A stretch of DNA of 64,000 nt, taken from NCBI RefSeq assembly GCF_014648915.1, contig NZ_BMSA01000027.1, positions 62,001 to 126,000 of the forward strand, in the 5' to 3' direction. How positions within the stretch are numbered: position 1 is the stretch's first letter; each line of letters begins with the position of its first letter. The notes under the pieces are model-generated. The model was given only the letters and a program-made list of their open reading frames with translations, was not told the DNA's origin and made no database searches. Shown piece after piece: positions 1-7,816 of this stretch. Origin of the DNA: Streptomyces phaeofaciens (lineage in GTDB: Bacteria; Actinomycetota; Actinomycetes; Streptomycetales; Streptomycetaceae). A program made the translations under genes and the position numbers.

Positions 1-2
1 AA

Positions 3-2006
3 CACCTCGGCCAAGGCCGCTGGCAGGCCGCCCCCACCCCCCTCGTCTCCACCTACCTCGTCGCCGTCGCCGCCGGCCCCTGGCACTCCGTCACCACCGA
101 ACACCGCGGCCTGCCCTTCGGCCTGCACTGCCGCCGCTCCCTCGCCCCCCACCTCGACGCCGACGCCGAGGAACTCCTCGAGATCACCCGGCAGTGCTTC
201 GACCGCTACCACGAGAAGTTCGACGAGCCCTACCCCTTCGACTCCTACGACCAGGCGTTCGTCCCCGAGTTCAACGCCGGCGCCATGGAGAACCCCGGCC
301 TCGTCACCTTCCGCGACGAATTCGTCTACCGCTCCGCCGTCACCGACACCGAACGCCAGACCCGCGCCATGGTCGTCGCCCACGAGATGGCCCACATGTG
401 GTTCGGCGACCTCGTCACCCTCCAGTGGTGGGACGACATCTGGCTCAACGAGTCCTTCGCCGAATACATGGGCTACCAGACCCTCACCGAAGCCACCCGC
501 TTCACCGACACCTGGACCGACTTCGGCGTCGTCCGCAAGGCCTGGGGCTACGACGCCGACCAGCGCCCCTCCACCCACCCCGTGGCCCCCGAATCCGTCC
601 CCGACACCGCCTCCGCACTCCTGAACTTCGACGGCATCTCCTACGCCAAGGGCGCCTCCGCACTCCGCCAGCTCGTCGCCTGGCTCGGCGAGAAGGACTT
701 CCTCGCCGGCATCAACACCCACTTCACCCGCCACCGGTTCGGCAACGCCACCCTCGCCGACTTCATCGACTCCCTCGCCAGCACCACCGAACGCGACGTC
801 CACGCCTGGGCCGACACCTGGCTGCGCACCACCGGCGTCGACACCCTCACCCCCGTCGTCACCGGCGAGAACGGCGACCGCACCCTCACCGTCGAGCACC
901 ACGGCAGCCGCCCCCACCACATCGCCGTCGGCCTCTACGACCAGGACCTCTCCGACGACGACAGCCGCCCCGCCCGCCTCGTCCTGCGCGAACGCCTCGA
1001 CGTCGACATCCCGCAGACCGCGCCCCACCCACTCGGCAAGCGCCCCGCCCTGCTCCTCCTCAACGACGGCGACCTCACCTACGCCAAGATCCGCTTCGAC
1101 ACCCAGTCCTTCGAGACCGTCCGCAGCTGCCTGTCCGCACTGCCCGAACCCCTCACCCGGGCCGTCGTCTGGAACGCCCTGCGCGACGCCGTCCGCGACG
1201 GCGAACTCGCCCCCGCCGCCTACCTGGAGACCGCCCGCGCCCACCTCCCCCGCGAAACCGACCTCGCCCTCGTCCAGGGCGTCCTCGCCTTCGCCTCCAC
1301 CCACATCGCCGACCGCTACGTCACCCCCGACGCACGCCCCGCCGCCCTCGCCACCCTCACCTCCCTGTGCCGCGACCTCATCCGCCGCACCGAGGACGGC
1401 GACCACCCCGGCCTGCGCCTGATCGCCGTACGCCACTTCATCGACGTCGCCGCCCACCCCGAGACCATCACCGCCTGGCTCGCCGACGGCACCGTGCCCG
1501 GCGGACCCGAACTCGACCCCGACCTGCGCTGGCGCGTCCTCGCCCGGCTCGCCGTCCTCGGCGCCACCGACGAGAGCGCCATCGCCGCCGAACTCCAGCG
1601 GGACCCCTCCGCCACCGGCCAGGAAGGCGCCGCCCGCTGCCGCGCCGCCCTGCCCACCGAAGAGGCCAAGGAGAAGGCCTGGACGGCGATGTTCGCCACC
1701 GACGACCTCTCCGCCTACCTGTTCACCGCCACCGCCCAGGGCTTCTGGCAGCCCGAACAGGCCGACCTCGTCCGGCCCTACGTCACCCGCTTCTACGAGG
1801 ACGCCGTCGCCGTCGCCGCCCGACGCGGACCCGCCGTCGCCGACGCCGCCGGCCGCTGGGCCTTCCCCGCCCACGCCGTCGACGCCATGGCGCTCCGCCA
1901 CGGCGAGACCTGCCTGCGCGACACCGACCCCATCCCCGCCCTGCGCCGCAAGCTCGTCGACCAGCTCGACGACCTGGCCCGCGCCCTGAAGGTCCGCTCC
2001 GCCTGA
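3..2006 (+). CDS. pepN: Aminopeptidase N (M1 family), 5'-truncated by window edge
   Basis: Zinc metallo-aminopeptidase that removes N-terminal residues from peptides in the cytoplasm. The frame is open from the window edge and ends at TGA 2004-2006; 667 codons are visible, so roughly the first fifth of a family of about 850 residues is missing. The substrate-anchoring GAMEN motif lies at 279-293. The zinc site HEMAH is at 381-395 and the third ligand in NESFAEY at about 447-467. The remainder is the helical C-terminal domain of actinobacterial PepN. A strong inverted repeat follows the stop by 34 bases and probably ends the transcript. Identification is firm; only the start is unknown. Confidence 0.96.
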   Translation, partial: HLGQGRWQAAPTPLVSTYLVAVAAGPWHSVTTEHRGLPFGLHCRRSLAPHLDADAEELLEITRQCFDRYHEKFDEPYPFDSYDQAFVPEFNAGAMENPGLVTFRDEFVYRSAVTDTERQTRAMVVAHEMAHMWFGDLVTLQWWDDIWLNESFAEYMGYQTLTEATRFTDTWTDFGVVRKAWGYDADQRPSTHPVAPESVPDTASALLNFDGISYAKGASALRQLVAWLGEKDFLAGINTHFTRHRFGNATLADFIDSLASTTERDVHAWADTWLRTTGVDTLTPVVTGENGDRTLTVEHHGSRPHHIAVGLYDQDLSDDDSRPARLVLRERLDVDIPQTAPHPLGKRPALLLLNDGDLTYAKIRFDTQSFETVRSCLSALPEPLTRAVVWNALRDAVRDGELAPAAYLETARAHLPRETDLALVQGVLAFASTHIADRYVTPDARPAALATLTSLCRDLIRRTEDGDHPGLRLIAVRHFIDVAAHPETITAWLADGTVPGGPELDPDLRWRVLARLAVLGATDESAIAAELQRDPSATGQEGAARCRAALPTEEAKEKAWTAMFATDDLSAYLFTATAQGFWQPEQADLVRPYVTRFYEDAVAVAARRGPAVADAAGRWAFPAHAVDAMALRHGETCLRDTDPIPALRRKLVDQLDDLARALKVRSA

Positions 2007-2039
2007 GCACCACCCCGGGACGGCCCCGGGCAGCCCCGC

Positions 2040-2073
2040 GGCGATCGGTACCCACTTTCGGGTACCGATCGCC
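2040..2073 (+). terminator. Perfect 14-bp inverted repeat after pepN
   Basis: Arms 2040-2053 and 2060-2073 are exact reverse complements around the loop ACTTTC. No T-run follows, as is common for Streptomyces terminators. It could instead be an operator for the decarboxylase gene 75 bases downstream: its inner half-site TACCGATC also forms the palindrome in front of pyk at 7787-7798. Confidence 0.5.
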
Positions 2074-2147
2074 CGCCTCCCGGGCACACCCGCCCCACGG
2101 CGTACAAGCTGGAACCCCTCTGTTCCGCGCACGCCCGGAGGCCCCCC

Positions 2148-3524
2148 GTGAGCACGCCGCCCCTCGCCTCAGGACCCGAAGGCCCCGACGCGCTGCGGCC
2201 GTTGCTCGACACCGTCCTCGACGCCCTCGACAGCGGCCGCCGGGCCCGCGGCGGCCCCCTGCCCGCCGGCGGCCCCGACGCCGTCGCCGCACGCGTGCGC
2301 GCCGCCACCGGCGACCTCCTCCCCCCGCACGGCGACCCCGACGCCCTGCGCACCCTCGTCCACACCCTCACCGAAGGCTCCGCCGACCCCGCCCACCCCC
2401 TCTGCGCCGCCCACCTGCACTGCCCGCCCCTCGCCGTCGCCACCGCCGCCGACCTCGCCGTCTCCGCGCTCAACCCCTCCCTCGACTCCTGGGACCAGGC
2501 CCCCGCCGCCTCGGAACTGGAAACCCTCGTCACCCGGGCCCTCGCGGCGGAGATCTACGGCCCCACCCCGGCGGACGCCCTCGTCACCACCGGCGGCACC
2601 GAATCCAACCAACTCGCCCTCCTCCTCGCCCGCGAGACACACGGCGCCACCCTCCGCCTCGTCCACGGAGCCAACGCCCACCACTCGCTGCCCCGGGCCG
2701 CCTGGCTGCTCGGCCTGCCCGCCCCCGTCGTCGTCCCCACCCCCACCGGCACCCTCGACCCCGCCGCCCTCGACGACGCCCTCGCCACCCTCCCCGGCCC
2801 CCGCACCGCCGTCGTCGTGGCCGCCACCGCCGGCACCACCGACACCGGACGCATCGACCCCCTCCCCGACATCGCCGCCCTCTGCCGCACCCACGGCGCC
2901 CGCCTCCACATCGACGCCGCCTACGGCGGCGGCCTCCTCTTCAGCGACCGCCACCGCTCCGCACTGACCGGCCTCGACGCCGCCCACACCGTCACCCTCG
3001 ACCTGCACAAACTCGGCTGGCAACCCGTCGCCGCCGGCCTCCTCGCCGTCCGCGACACCACCGACCTCACCGCACTGCGACACCGCGCCGACTACCTCAA
3101 CGCCGACGACGACACCGAAGCCGGCCTCCCCGACCTCCTCGGCCGCTCCCTGCGCACCACCCGCCGCCCCGACATCCTCAAGATCGCCGTCACCCTCAAG
3201 ACCCTCGGCCGCGACGGCCTCGGCACCCTCGTCGACCAGGTCTGCCACCGAGCCCACGAACTCGCCGCCCTCATCCGCGCACACCCCCACCTCGAACTCC
3301 ACGCCCCACCCACCATCAGCACCGTCCTCTTCCGCCCCACCGGCGCCACCGACACCACCGTCGCCGAGACACGCCGCCGCCTCCTCACCGACGGCAGCGC
3401 CGTCCTCGGCCGCACCCGCATCGACGGCCGCCTCTGGCTCAAGACCACCCTCCTCAACCCCCACACCCGGCCCGACGACCTGGCCGCCCTCCTGACCCTG
3501 GTGGAAGGAAACACCTCCCGATGA
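2148..3524 (+). CDS. PLP-dependent decarboxylase, DesA / group II amino acid decarboxylase type
   Basis: 458-residue fold-type I PLP enzyme expected to decarboxylate an amino acid. The closest family I recognise is DesA, lysine decarboxylase of desferrioxamine synthesis, on the segments HLHCPP, SLDSWDQ and TTGGTESNQLALLLARE. The cofactor aspartate is D256 in HIDAAYGGG and the Schiff-base lysine is K288 in LDLHKLGWQP. The GTG start is set by GGAGG at 2137-2141, six bases upstream. The stop overlaps the next ATG (ATGA, 3521-3524), so the hydroxylase is translationally coupled. That pairing suggests a decarboxylated, N-hydroxylated diamine such as hydroxycadaverine. Neither the acyltransferase nor the NIS synthetase of a desferrioxamine cluster is nearby. 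The substrate is inferred. Confidence 0.85.
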   Translation: MSTPPLASGPEGPDALRPLLDTVLDALDSGRRARGGPLPAGGPDAVAARVRAATGDLLPPHGDPDALRTLVHTLTEGSADPAHPLCAAHLHCPPLAVATAADLAVSALNPSLDSWDQAPAASELETLVTRALAAEIYGPTPADALVTTGGTESNQLALLLARETHGATLRLVHGANAHHSLPRAAWLLGLPAPVVVPTPTGTLDPAALDDALATLPGPRTAVVVAATAGTTDTGRIDPLPDIAALCRTHGARLHIDAAYGGGLLFSDRHRSALTGLDAAHTVTLDLHKLGWQPVAAGLLAVRDTTDLTALRHRADYLNADDDTEAGLPDLLGRSLRTTRRPDILKIAVTLKTLGRDGLGTLVDQVCHRAHELAALIRAHPHLELHAPPTISTVLFRPTGATDTTVAETRRRLLTDGSAVLGRTRIDGRLWLKTTLLNPHTRPDDLAALLTLVEGNTSR

Positions 3525-4975
3525 CGACGCCACCGACACCGCCACCGCCACCCCCGCCCCCGCCCCTCCACCCCGAACCCGACACCCCCCGCGACCTCGT
3601 CGGCATCGGCATCGGCCCCAGCAACCTCTCCCTCGCCGCCCTCGCCCACCCCCTCGCCGAACTCGACACCGTCTTCTACGACCAGGCCCCCGCCTTCGCC
3701 TGGCACCCCGGCCTCCTCATCGACGGCTCCCGCATCCAGGTCCCCTTCCTCGCCGACCTCGTCACCCTCGCCGACCCCACCAGCCCCTGGAGCTTCCTCT
3801 CCTACCTCCGCACCCGCGAACGCCTCTACCCCTTCTACTTCGCCGAGCGCTTCCACATCCAACGCGCCGAATACGACGCCTACTGCCGCTGGGCCGCCGA
3901 ACACCTCCCCGGCATCCACTTCCGCCACCAGGTCGACGGCGTCCGCTGGAACCCCGAACGCGACGTCTTCGAAGTCGACTTCACCCAACTCGACACCGAC
4001 GGCGAAGCCGAAGCCCTCGGCCGCACCTACACCCGCAACATCGTCCTCGGCATCGGCACCCGCCCCCACATCCCCGACCCCCTACGCCCCCTCGCCGACG
4101 CCCCCGGCGTCCCCGTCCTCCACGCCGACGACTACCTCACCCACCGCGACACCCTCCTCGCCGCCGACCACATCACCGTCGTCGGATCAGGACAGTCCGG
4201 CGCCGAAGTCTTCCTCGACCTCCTCAGAGCCCGCCCCGCCGGCCACGAACGACTCCACTGGATCGGCCGCACCGACGCGTTCGCCCCCATGGAGTACTCC
4301 AAACTCGGCCTCGAACACTTCACCCCCGACTACACCCGCTACTTCCACGCCCTCACCGAACCCGTCCGCGACCGCCTCGGCGCCACCCAATGGCAACTCC
4401 ACAAAGGCATCGACGCCGGCACCCTCGCCGCCATCCACGACGAGCTCTACCGCCGCACCCTCCACGGCGGCTGGCCCGACACCGTCCTCACCCCCGGCGT
4501 CCACCTCCGCACCGCCGGCCGCATCGCCACCACCCAGATCGAACTCCACCTCGAACACCGCCAGCAGAACACCCGCAGCCGCCTCACCACCGACGCCGTC
4601 GTCCTCGCCACCGGCCACCGCGAACGCCCCCTCGACCCCCTCCTCGCCGGCCTCGACCCCTACATCCGCCGCGACCACTCCGAACGCCCCCGCATCGACG
4701 AGCACTACCGCCTCGTCCTCGACCCCTGCGTCACCGCCACCGGCTGCAACGTCTACGTCCAGAACGCCGAACGCCACACCCACGGCGTCGGCGCCCCCGA
4801 CCTCGGCCTCGCCGCCCGACGCAGCGCCACCATCCTCAACACCCTCACCGGCAAGGACAACTACCCCCTCCCCACCCGCACCGCCTTCACCACCTTCGGC
4901 CTGGAACAACGACAGCCCCAGATCCCGCCCGCACGCCAGCCACGCACGCTGACCCCCCTGCGCGACGGAATCTGA
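3521..4975 (+). CDS. L-lysine/diamine N6-monooxygenase, DesB/IucD family
   Basis: 484-residue flavin- and NADPH-dependent N-hydroxylase (class B monooxygenase). The FAD site GIGIGPSN lies near residue 29. Family segments HPGLLIDG, QVPFLADLVTLADPTSPWSF and FYFAERFHIQRAEYDAYC follow. The NADPH site is GSGQSGAE and the C-terminal FAD-contact motif is ATGHRE. The N-terminus carries a run of prolines that families such as DesB lack. The ATG overlaps the stop of the upstream decarboxylase. In desferrioxamine synthesis the equivalent enzyme hydroxylates cadaverine, and the coupling here suggests the same two-step order. No DmdR/IdeR iron box (TTAGGTTAGGCT type) is visible upstream, so iron control is not supported by the sequence. 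Confidence 0.88.
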   Translation: MTTPPTPPPPPPPPPLHPEPDTPRDLVGIGIGPSNLSLAALAHPLAELDTVFYDQAPAFAWHPGLLIDGSRIQVPFLADLVTLADPTSPWSFLSYLRTRERLYPFYFAERFHIQRAEYDAYCRWAAEHLPGIHFRHQVDGVRWNPERDVFEVDFTQLDTDGEAEALGRTYTRNIVLGIGTRPHIPDPLRPLADAPGVPVLHADDYLTHRDTLLAADHITVVGSGQSGAEVFLDLLRARPAGHERLHWIGRTDAFAPMEYSKLGLEHFTPDYTRYFHALTEPVRDRLGATQWQLHKGIDAGTLAAIHDELYRRTLHGGWPDTVLTPGVHLRTAGRIATTQIELHLEHRQQNTRSRLTTDAVVLATGHRERPLDPLLAGLDPYIRRDHSERPRIDEHYRLVLDPCVTATGCNVYVQNAERHTHGVGAPDLGLAARRSATILNTLTGKDNYPLPTRTAFTTFGLEQRQPQIPPARQPRTLTPLRDGI

Positions 4976-5010
4976 GGCCATCACCCCTCACCCCGGCCCG
5001 GAAACCCCGG

Positions 5011-6813
5011 CTAGAACACCGGCGTACCGTTCCGCGTGAGCCTCCAGTCCACCGACGCGAAGTCCGCCGGATCCAGCACACCCTTCGCGGTCACCCACTC
5101 CGCGATCCGCGTCCGGATCTCCGTCGACTCCGACCACACCTCGGTGGCGGACGCCACGTGCGGGAATGCGCCGCCACCGTTCGCCCGATAGTTGTTCACC
5201 GCGAACACGAACTGCTGCGCGTCGTCAAGGGCCGCACCGTTGTACATCAGGCCCTTGATCCGCGAACCCGCCGCCTGCGCGATGTCGATCTCGTACGACA
5301 GCCCCGACACATAGTCGTAGTTGTAGTCCGGACGGTTCCCCGCGTTCGTCAGCTTCTCCACGTCCACGACCGCGTCCGCCGCCGTCTGCACGAAGTACTC
5401 CGCCGAATACTCCAGGTACGCCCTGACCTGCGCACCCGTCATCACCTTCGCGACCAGCGTGTTGTCGTACACATACAGACCCGACAGGTCCCGGATCGTC
5501 ACCTCGCCCGCCGGAATCTCCGACGTCCGCGAGAACGGCGACGCCTGCGCGATCACCGGCAGCGACGCGTACGACGTCCCCACCAGCGCCGCCCGCACCA
5601 CATCCTCCTGAACCTTCGTGATCAGGTCGATGATCGGCGCGTCCTTGTACCGCGCGTCCACCGTCGTCAGCGTCTGCGTCGCCGACCCCACCACCTGGTT
5701 GACGTACGCCACGACCTTCGCGTGCTCGTCCGACAGCAGCTTCGTGATCTTCGGATCGTCCGCCACCGCGTTCGAGTTCAGCACCTTCGACGCCACCGAC
5801 TCGACCGCCCACCGACCCTTGGCGAACACCAGCTCGATATCGAACAGCGACAGCCGCTCCGCATACGCCAACGGCTCCGACAGCACCACCGTCTTCCCGG
5901 TCTTCGCGTTGGTGACCCTCAGCTCCGGAATCTCCACATGCGCATGCCCCACCAGAATCGCGTCGATGTCCGGCACCTGCTGCGCCACCAGCGCCGCCGA
6001 GTTCTCCACATACGGCAACTGATCACCGTACGACGACGTACCCGACGAACCCGAGTGCGCCGACACCACCACCACGTCCGCACCCATCGACTTCAGCTTC
6101 GGCACCCACTTCGCCGCCTGCTCCTCCAGGCCCGGGAACGCCAGCTTCCCCTGCACATACGCCTTGTCCCAGATCGCGATACCCGGGTTCGTGAGCCCCA
6201 GCACGGCCACCTTCACCGGCGGCGCACCCTTCACATGGAACGTCTTCATCAGATACGGCGGGAACGCCGGCTTCAACGTCTTCGCATCCACCGCGTTCGC
6301 ACCCAGCAGCGGAAAACGACACTGCTGCTCGAACCGCCGCAGCGTCTCGATGCCGTAGTTGAACTCGTGATTCCCGAGCGCCACCGCGTCGTACCCGATC
6401 GCGTTCATCGCCTGCGCCATCGGATGCACCGGACCACCCTTGGCGGTGATCGGGTCCACCTTCGCGTAGTAGTACGTCAGCGGAGTCCCCTGGATCGTGT
6501 CACCCGCGTCCAGCAGCAGCGTGTTGCAACGGCCCTTCTCCGCACGCACCTGCTCCACCAGCGTCGAGATACGAGCCAGACCCTGCGCGTTGCCCGCCTT
6601 GTCGGAGTACTCCGCGTTCTTGAAGTAGTCCCAGTTGAAGACATGACCATGCAGGTCCGTCGTCCCCATCACGGTCAGCGAGTACCGCTTCGGCGCCTTC
6701 GCCGGCTTCTTCGCCTCCGCGGCCTGCGCCGGAGCCACAGCCGCACCCGCGATCGCCACCCCCGCCCCGGTCACGGCGGACTTCTTCAGGAACTTCCGAC
6801 GGTTCAACGGCAT
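5011..6813 (-). CDS. Tat-exported 5'-nucleotidase / 2',3'-cyclic phosphodiesterase family protein
   Basis: 600-residue secreted metallophosphoesterase with a C-terminal 5'-nucleotidase domain, expected to release phosphate from extracellular nucleotides. Metal-site motifs appear in order: TTDLHGH, DAGDTIQGTP, GNHEFNYG, SAHSG and GHAH. The N-terminus NRRKFLKKSAVTGAGVAIAG, with APAQA before the likely cleavage point, is a twin-arginine signal peptide. I chose ATG 6813 because AGGAG precedes it and the Tat motif follows at once; an upstream in-frame ATG would bury the signal. The gene is transcribed divergently from the SIMPL gene and converges on the hydroxylase with a 35-base gap. Substrate preference cannot be read from the sequence. 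Confidence 0.9.
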   Translation of the reverse strand: MPLNRRKFLKKSAVTGAGVAIAGAAVAPAQAAEAKKPAKAPKRYSLTVMGTTDLHGHVFNWDYFKNAEYSDKAGNAQGLARISTLVEQVRAEKGRCNTLLLDAGDTIQGTPLTYYYAKVDPITAKGGPVHPMAQAMNAIGYDAVALGNHEFNYGIETLRRFEQQCRFPLLGANAVDAKTLKPAFPPYLMKTFHVKGAPPVKVAVLGLTNPGIAIWDKAYVQGKLAFPGLEEQAAKWVPKLKSMGADVVVVSAHSGSSGTSSYGDQLPYVENSAALVAQQVPDIDAILVGHAHVEIPELRVTNAKTGKTVVLSEPLAYAERLSLFDIELVFAKGRWAVESVASKVLNSNAVADDPKITKLLSDEHAKVVAYVNQVVGSATQTLTTVDARYKDAPIIDLITKVQEDVVRAALVGTSYASLPVIAQASPFSRTSEIPAGEVTIRDLSGLYVYDNTLVAKVMTGAQVRAYLEYSAEYFVQTAADAVVDVEKLTNAGNRPDYNYDYVSGLSYEIDIAQAAGSRIKGLMYNGAALDDAQQFVFAVNNYRANGGGAFPHVASATEVWSESTEIRTRIAEWVTAKGVLDPADFASVDWRLTRNGTPVF

Positions 6814-6851
6814 CTCTCGTGCTCCTCGGGGAAGGTCAACAACGCGCGTAG

Positions 6852-6879
6852 ATTCTGACCCGGGCATGACCGACGGCAA
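6852..6879 (-). promoter_or_regulatory. Candidate promoter of the nucleotidase gene
   Basis: On the minus strand TTGCCG (6879-6874) and CAGAAT (6857-6852) are 16 bases apart, a reasonable housekeeping-sigma match about 40 bases before the chosen ATG. This is pattern matching only. Confidence 0.4.
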
Positions 6880-6944
6880 CAGGTCCAGGAGGTTGCGATC
6901 TGATGACCGGCACGGTCAACTCCCGCCCCGGAAAAGGGAGCACC

Positions 6945-6965
6945 GTGACAGAGTGGTACGTATGA
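6945..6965 (+). CDS. Possible six-codon leader peptide coupled to the SIMPL gene
   Basis: GTG at 6945 opens a six-codon frame (MTEWYV) whose TGA overlaps the ATG of the SIMPL gene as ATGA at 6962-6965. GGGAG at 6936-6940 is well placed for this GTG and poorly placed for the ATG at 6962, which has no good ribosome binding site of its own. Translation of the SIMPL gene may depend on termination here. It could also be chance. Confidence 0.35.
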   Translation: MTEWYV

Positions 6966-7660
6966 CCTCACCGCAGACCCCGCCCCACGGCACCCCCGAC
7001 ACCCCCCTCCTCACAGTCCGCGGCGAGGCCGAACTCGACGTCGACCCCGAGATCGCCCGCATCACCGTCACCCTCACCGCCCGCGGCCGAGACCGCCGCA
7101 CCACCCTCGACGACCTCACCCGCCGCAACACCGTCGCCCTCGACCTGATCAAGTCCTACGGCGACACCGTGGAGAACCTGTCGACCGGAGCCATGTCCAT
7201 CACCCCGGAACTCACCCGCCGCGGCCGCGGCGAACGCGTCCGCACCTACCAGGGCACGATCCGCCTCACCGCCGAACTCACCGACTTCACCGCCCTCGGC
7301 GAACTCACCACCCGCCTCGCCGACCTCGACCTGACCAGGATCGACGGCCCCTGGTGGGACCTGCGCCCCCACTCACCCGCCCACCGCGAAGCCCGCCGGC
7401 AAGCCGTCCACGAAGCCGTCCGGCGAGCCAAGGAATACGCCGAGGCACTGGGCACCACAGTGGCCGCCCTGGTCGAACTGGCCGACGCCGGCACCGGCGG
7501 CGGACGCCCCCGCTCCGCCTTCGACCGCCGCGCCGTCCGCATGTCGGCCGTCGCCGCCGAAGCCGGTACGGAAGCCGAACCACTCGACCTGGAACCCCAG
7601 CGGATGTGGGTCCGAGCGGAAGTCACCGCGCAATTCACGATGAATCCACCGCGCCTGTGA
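6962..7660 (+). CDS. SIMPL (DUF541) domain protein
   Basis: 232-residue protein of the SIMPL family, whose members have a conserved N-terminal core beginning with LTVRGEAELDVDPEIARITVT and a mixed alpha/beta fold. The family's molecular function is not established; periplasmic and interleukin-signalling relatives are known. Here no signal peptide or membrane segment is visible, so the protein is probably cytoplasmic. ATG 6962 is chosen because homology begins shortly after it, although an upstream in-frame ATG at 6866 exists. The start overlaps a short upstream frame that has the better ribosome binding site. The gene faces away from the Tat-exported nucleotidase. Confidence 0.8.
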   Translation: MTSPQTPPHGTPDTPLLTVRGEAELDVDPEIARITVTLTARGRDRRTTLDDLTRRNTVALDLIKSYGDTVENLSTGAMSITPELTRRGRGERVRTYQGTIRLTAELTDFTALGELTTRLADLDLTRIDGPWWDLRPHSPAHREARRQAVHEAVRRAKEYAEALGTTVAALVELADAGTGGGRPRSAFDRRAVRMSAVAAEAGTEAEPLDLEPQRMWVRAEVTAQFTMNPPRL

Positions 7661-7781
7661 AATTCACCCGTTCGGATTAAGTGATGATTCATGAATCGCT
7701 CATCGGAGCGGCCACCCGCACAATTCAACACTTGTCAACTGCCCTTCACCCAACGCTTGTTGCCCGGCCATGTCCTCCCAA

Positions 7782-7816
7782 TTCCCTACCGATCGGTAAG
7801 ACATAGGCTCGACTCA
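7782..7816 (+). promoter_or_regulatory. Candidate pyk promoter giving a leaderless mRNA
   Basis: TAGGCT at 7804-7809 fits a Streptomyces -10 box. Transcription starting about seven bases later would begin at or next to the ATG at 7816, which has no ribosome binding site. The -35 match (TTCCCT, 7782-7787) is weak. Confidence 0.45.
7787..7798 (+). promoter_or_regulatory. 12-bp palindromic candidate operator in the pyk promoter
   Basis: TACCGATCGGTA is a perfect palindrome lying between the putative -35 and -10 boxes of pyk, where a bound repressor would block transcription. The ACCGA/TCGGT half-sites resemble TetR-family operators. No adjacent TetR gene is present. Confidence 0.45.

Noticed and set aside
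2074..2147. Search for a DmdR/IdeR iron box before the DesA-like gene
   Set aside because: No TTAGGTTAGGCT-like sequence is present; only short inverted repeats such as GGAAC...GTTCC at 2111-2126, too weak to report.
194..3500. Very long arginine/proline-rich frame on the plus strand running from pepN through the decarboxylase
   Set aside because: It is a shadow frame of C-ending codons; real protein features appear in other frames, and only its 3' part (from ATG 3521) is the hydroxylase gene.
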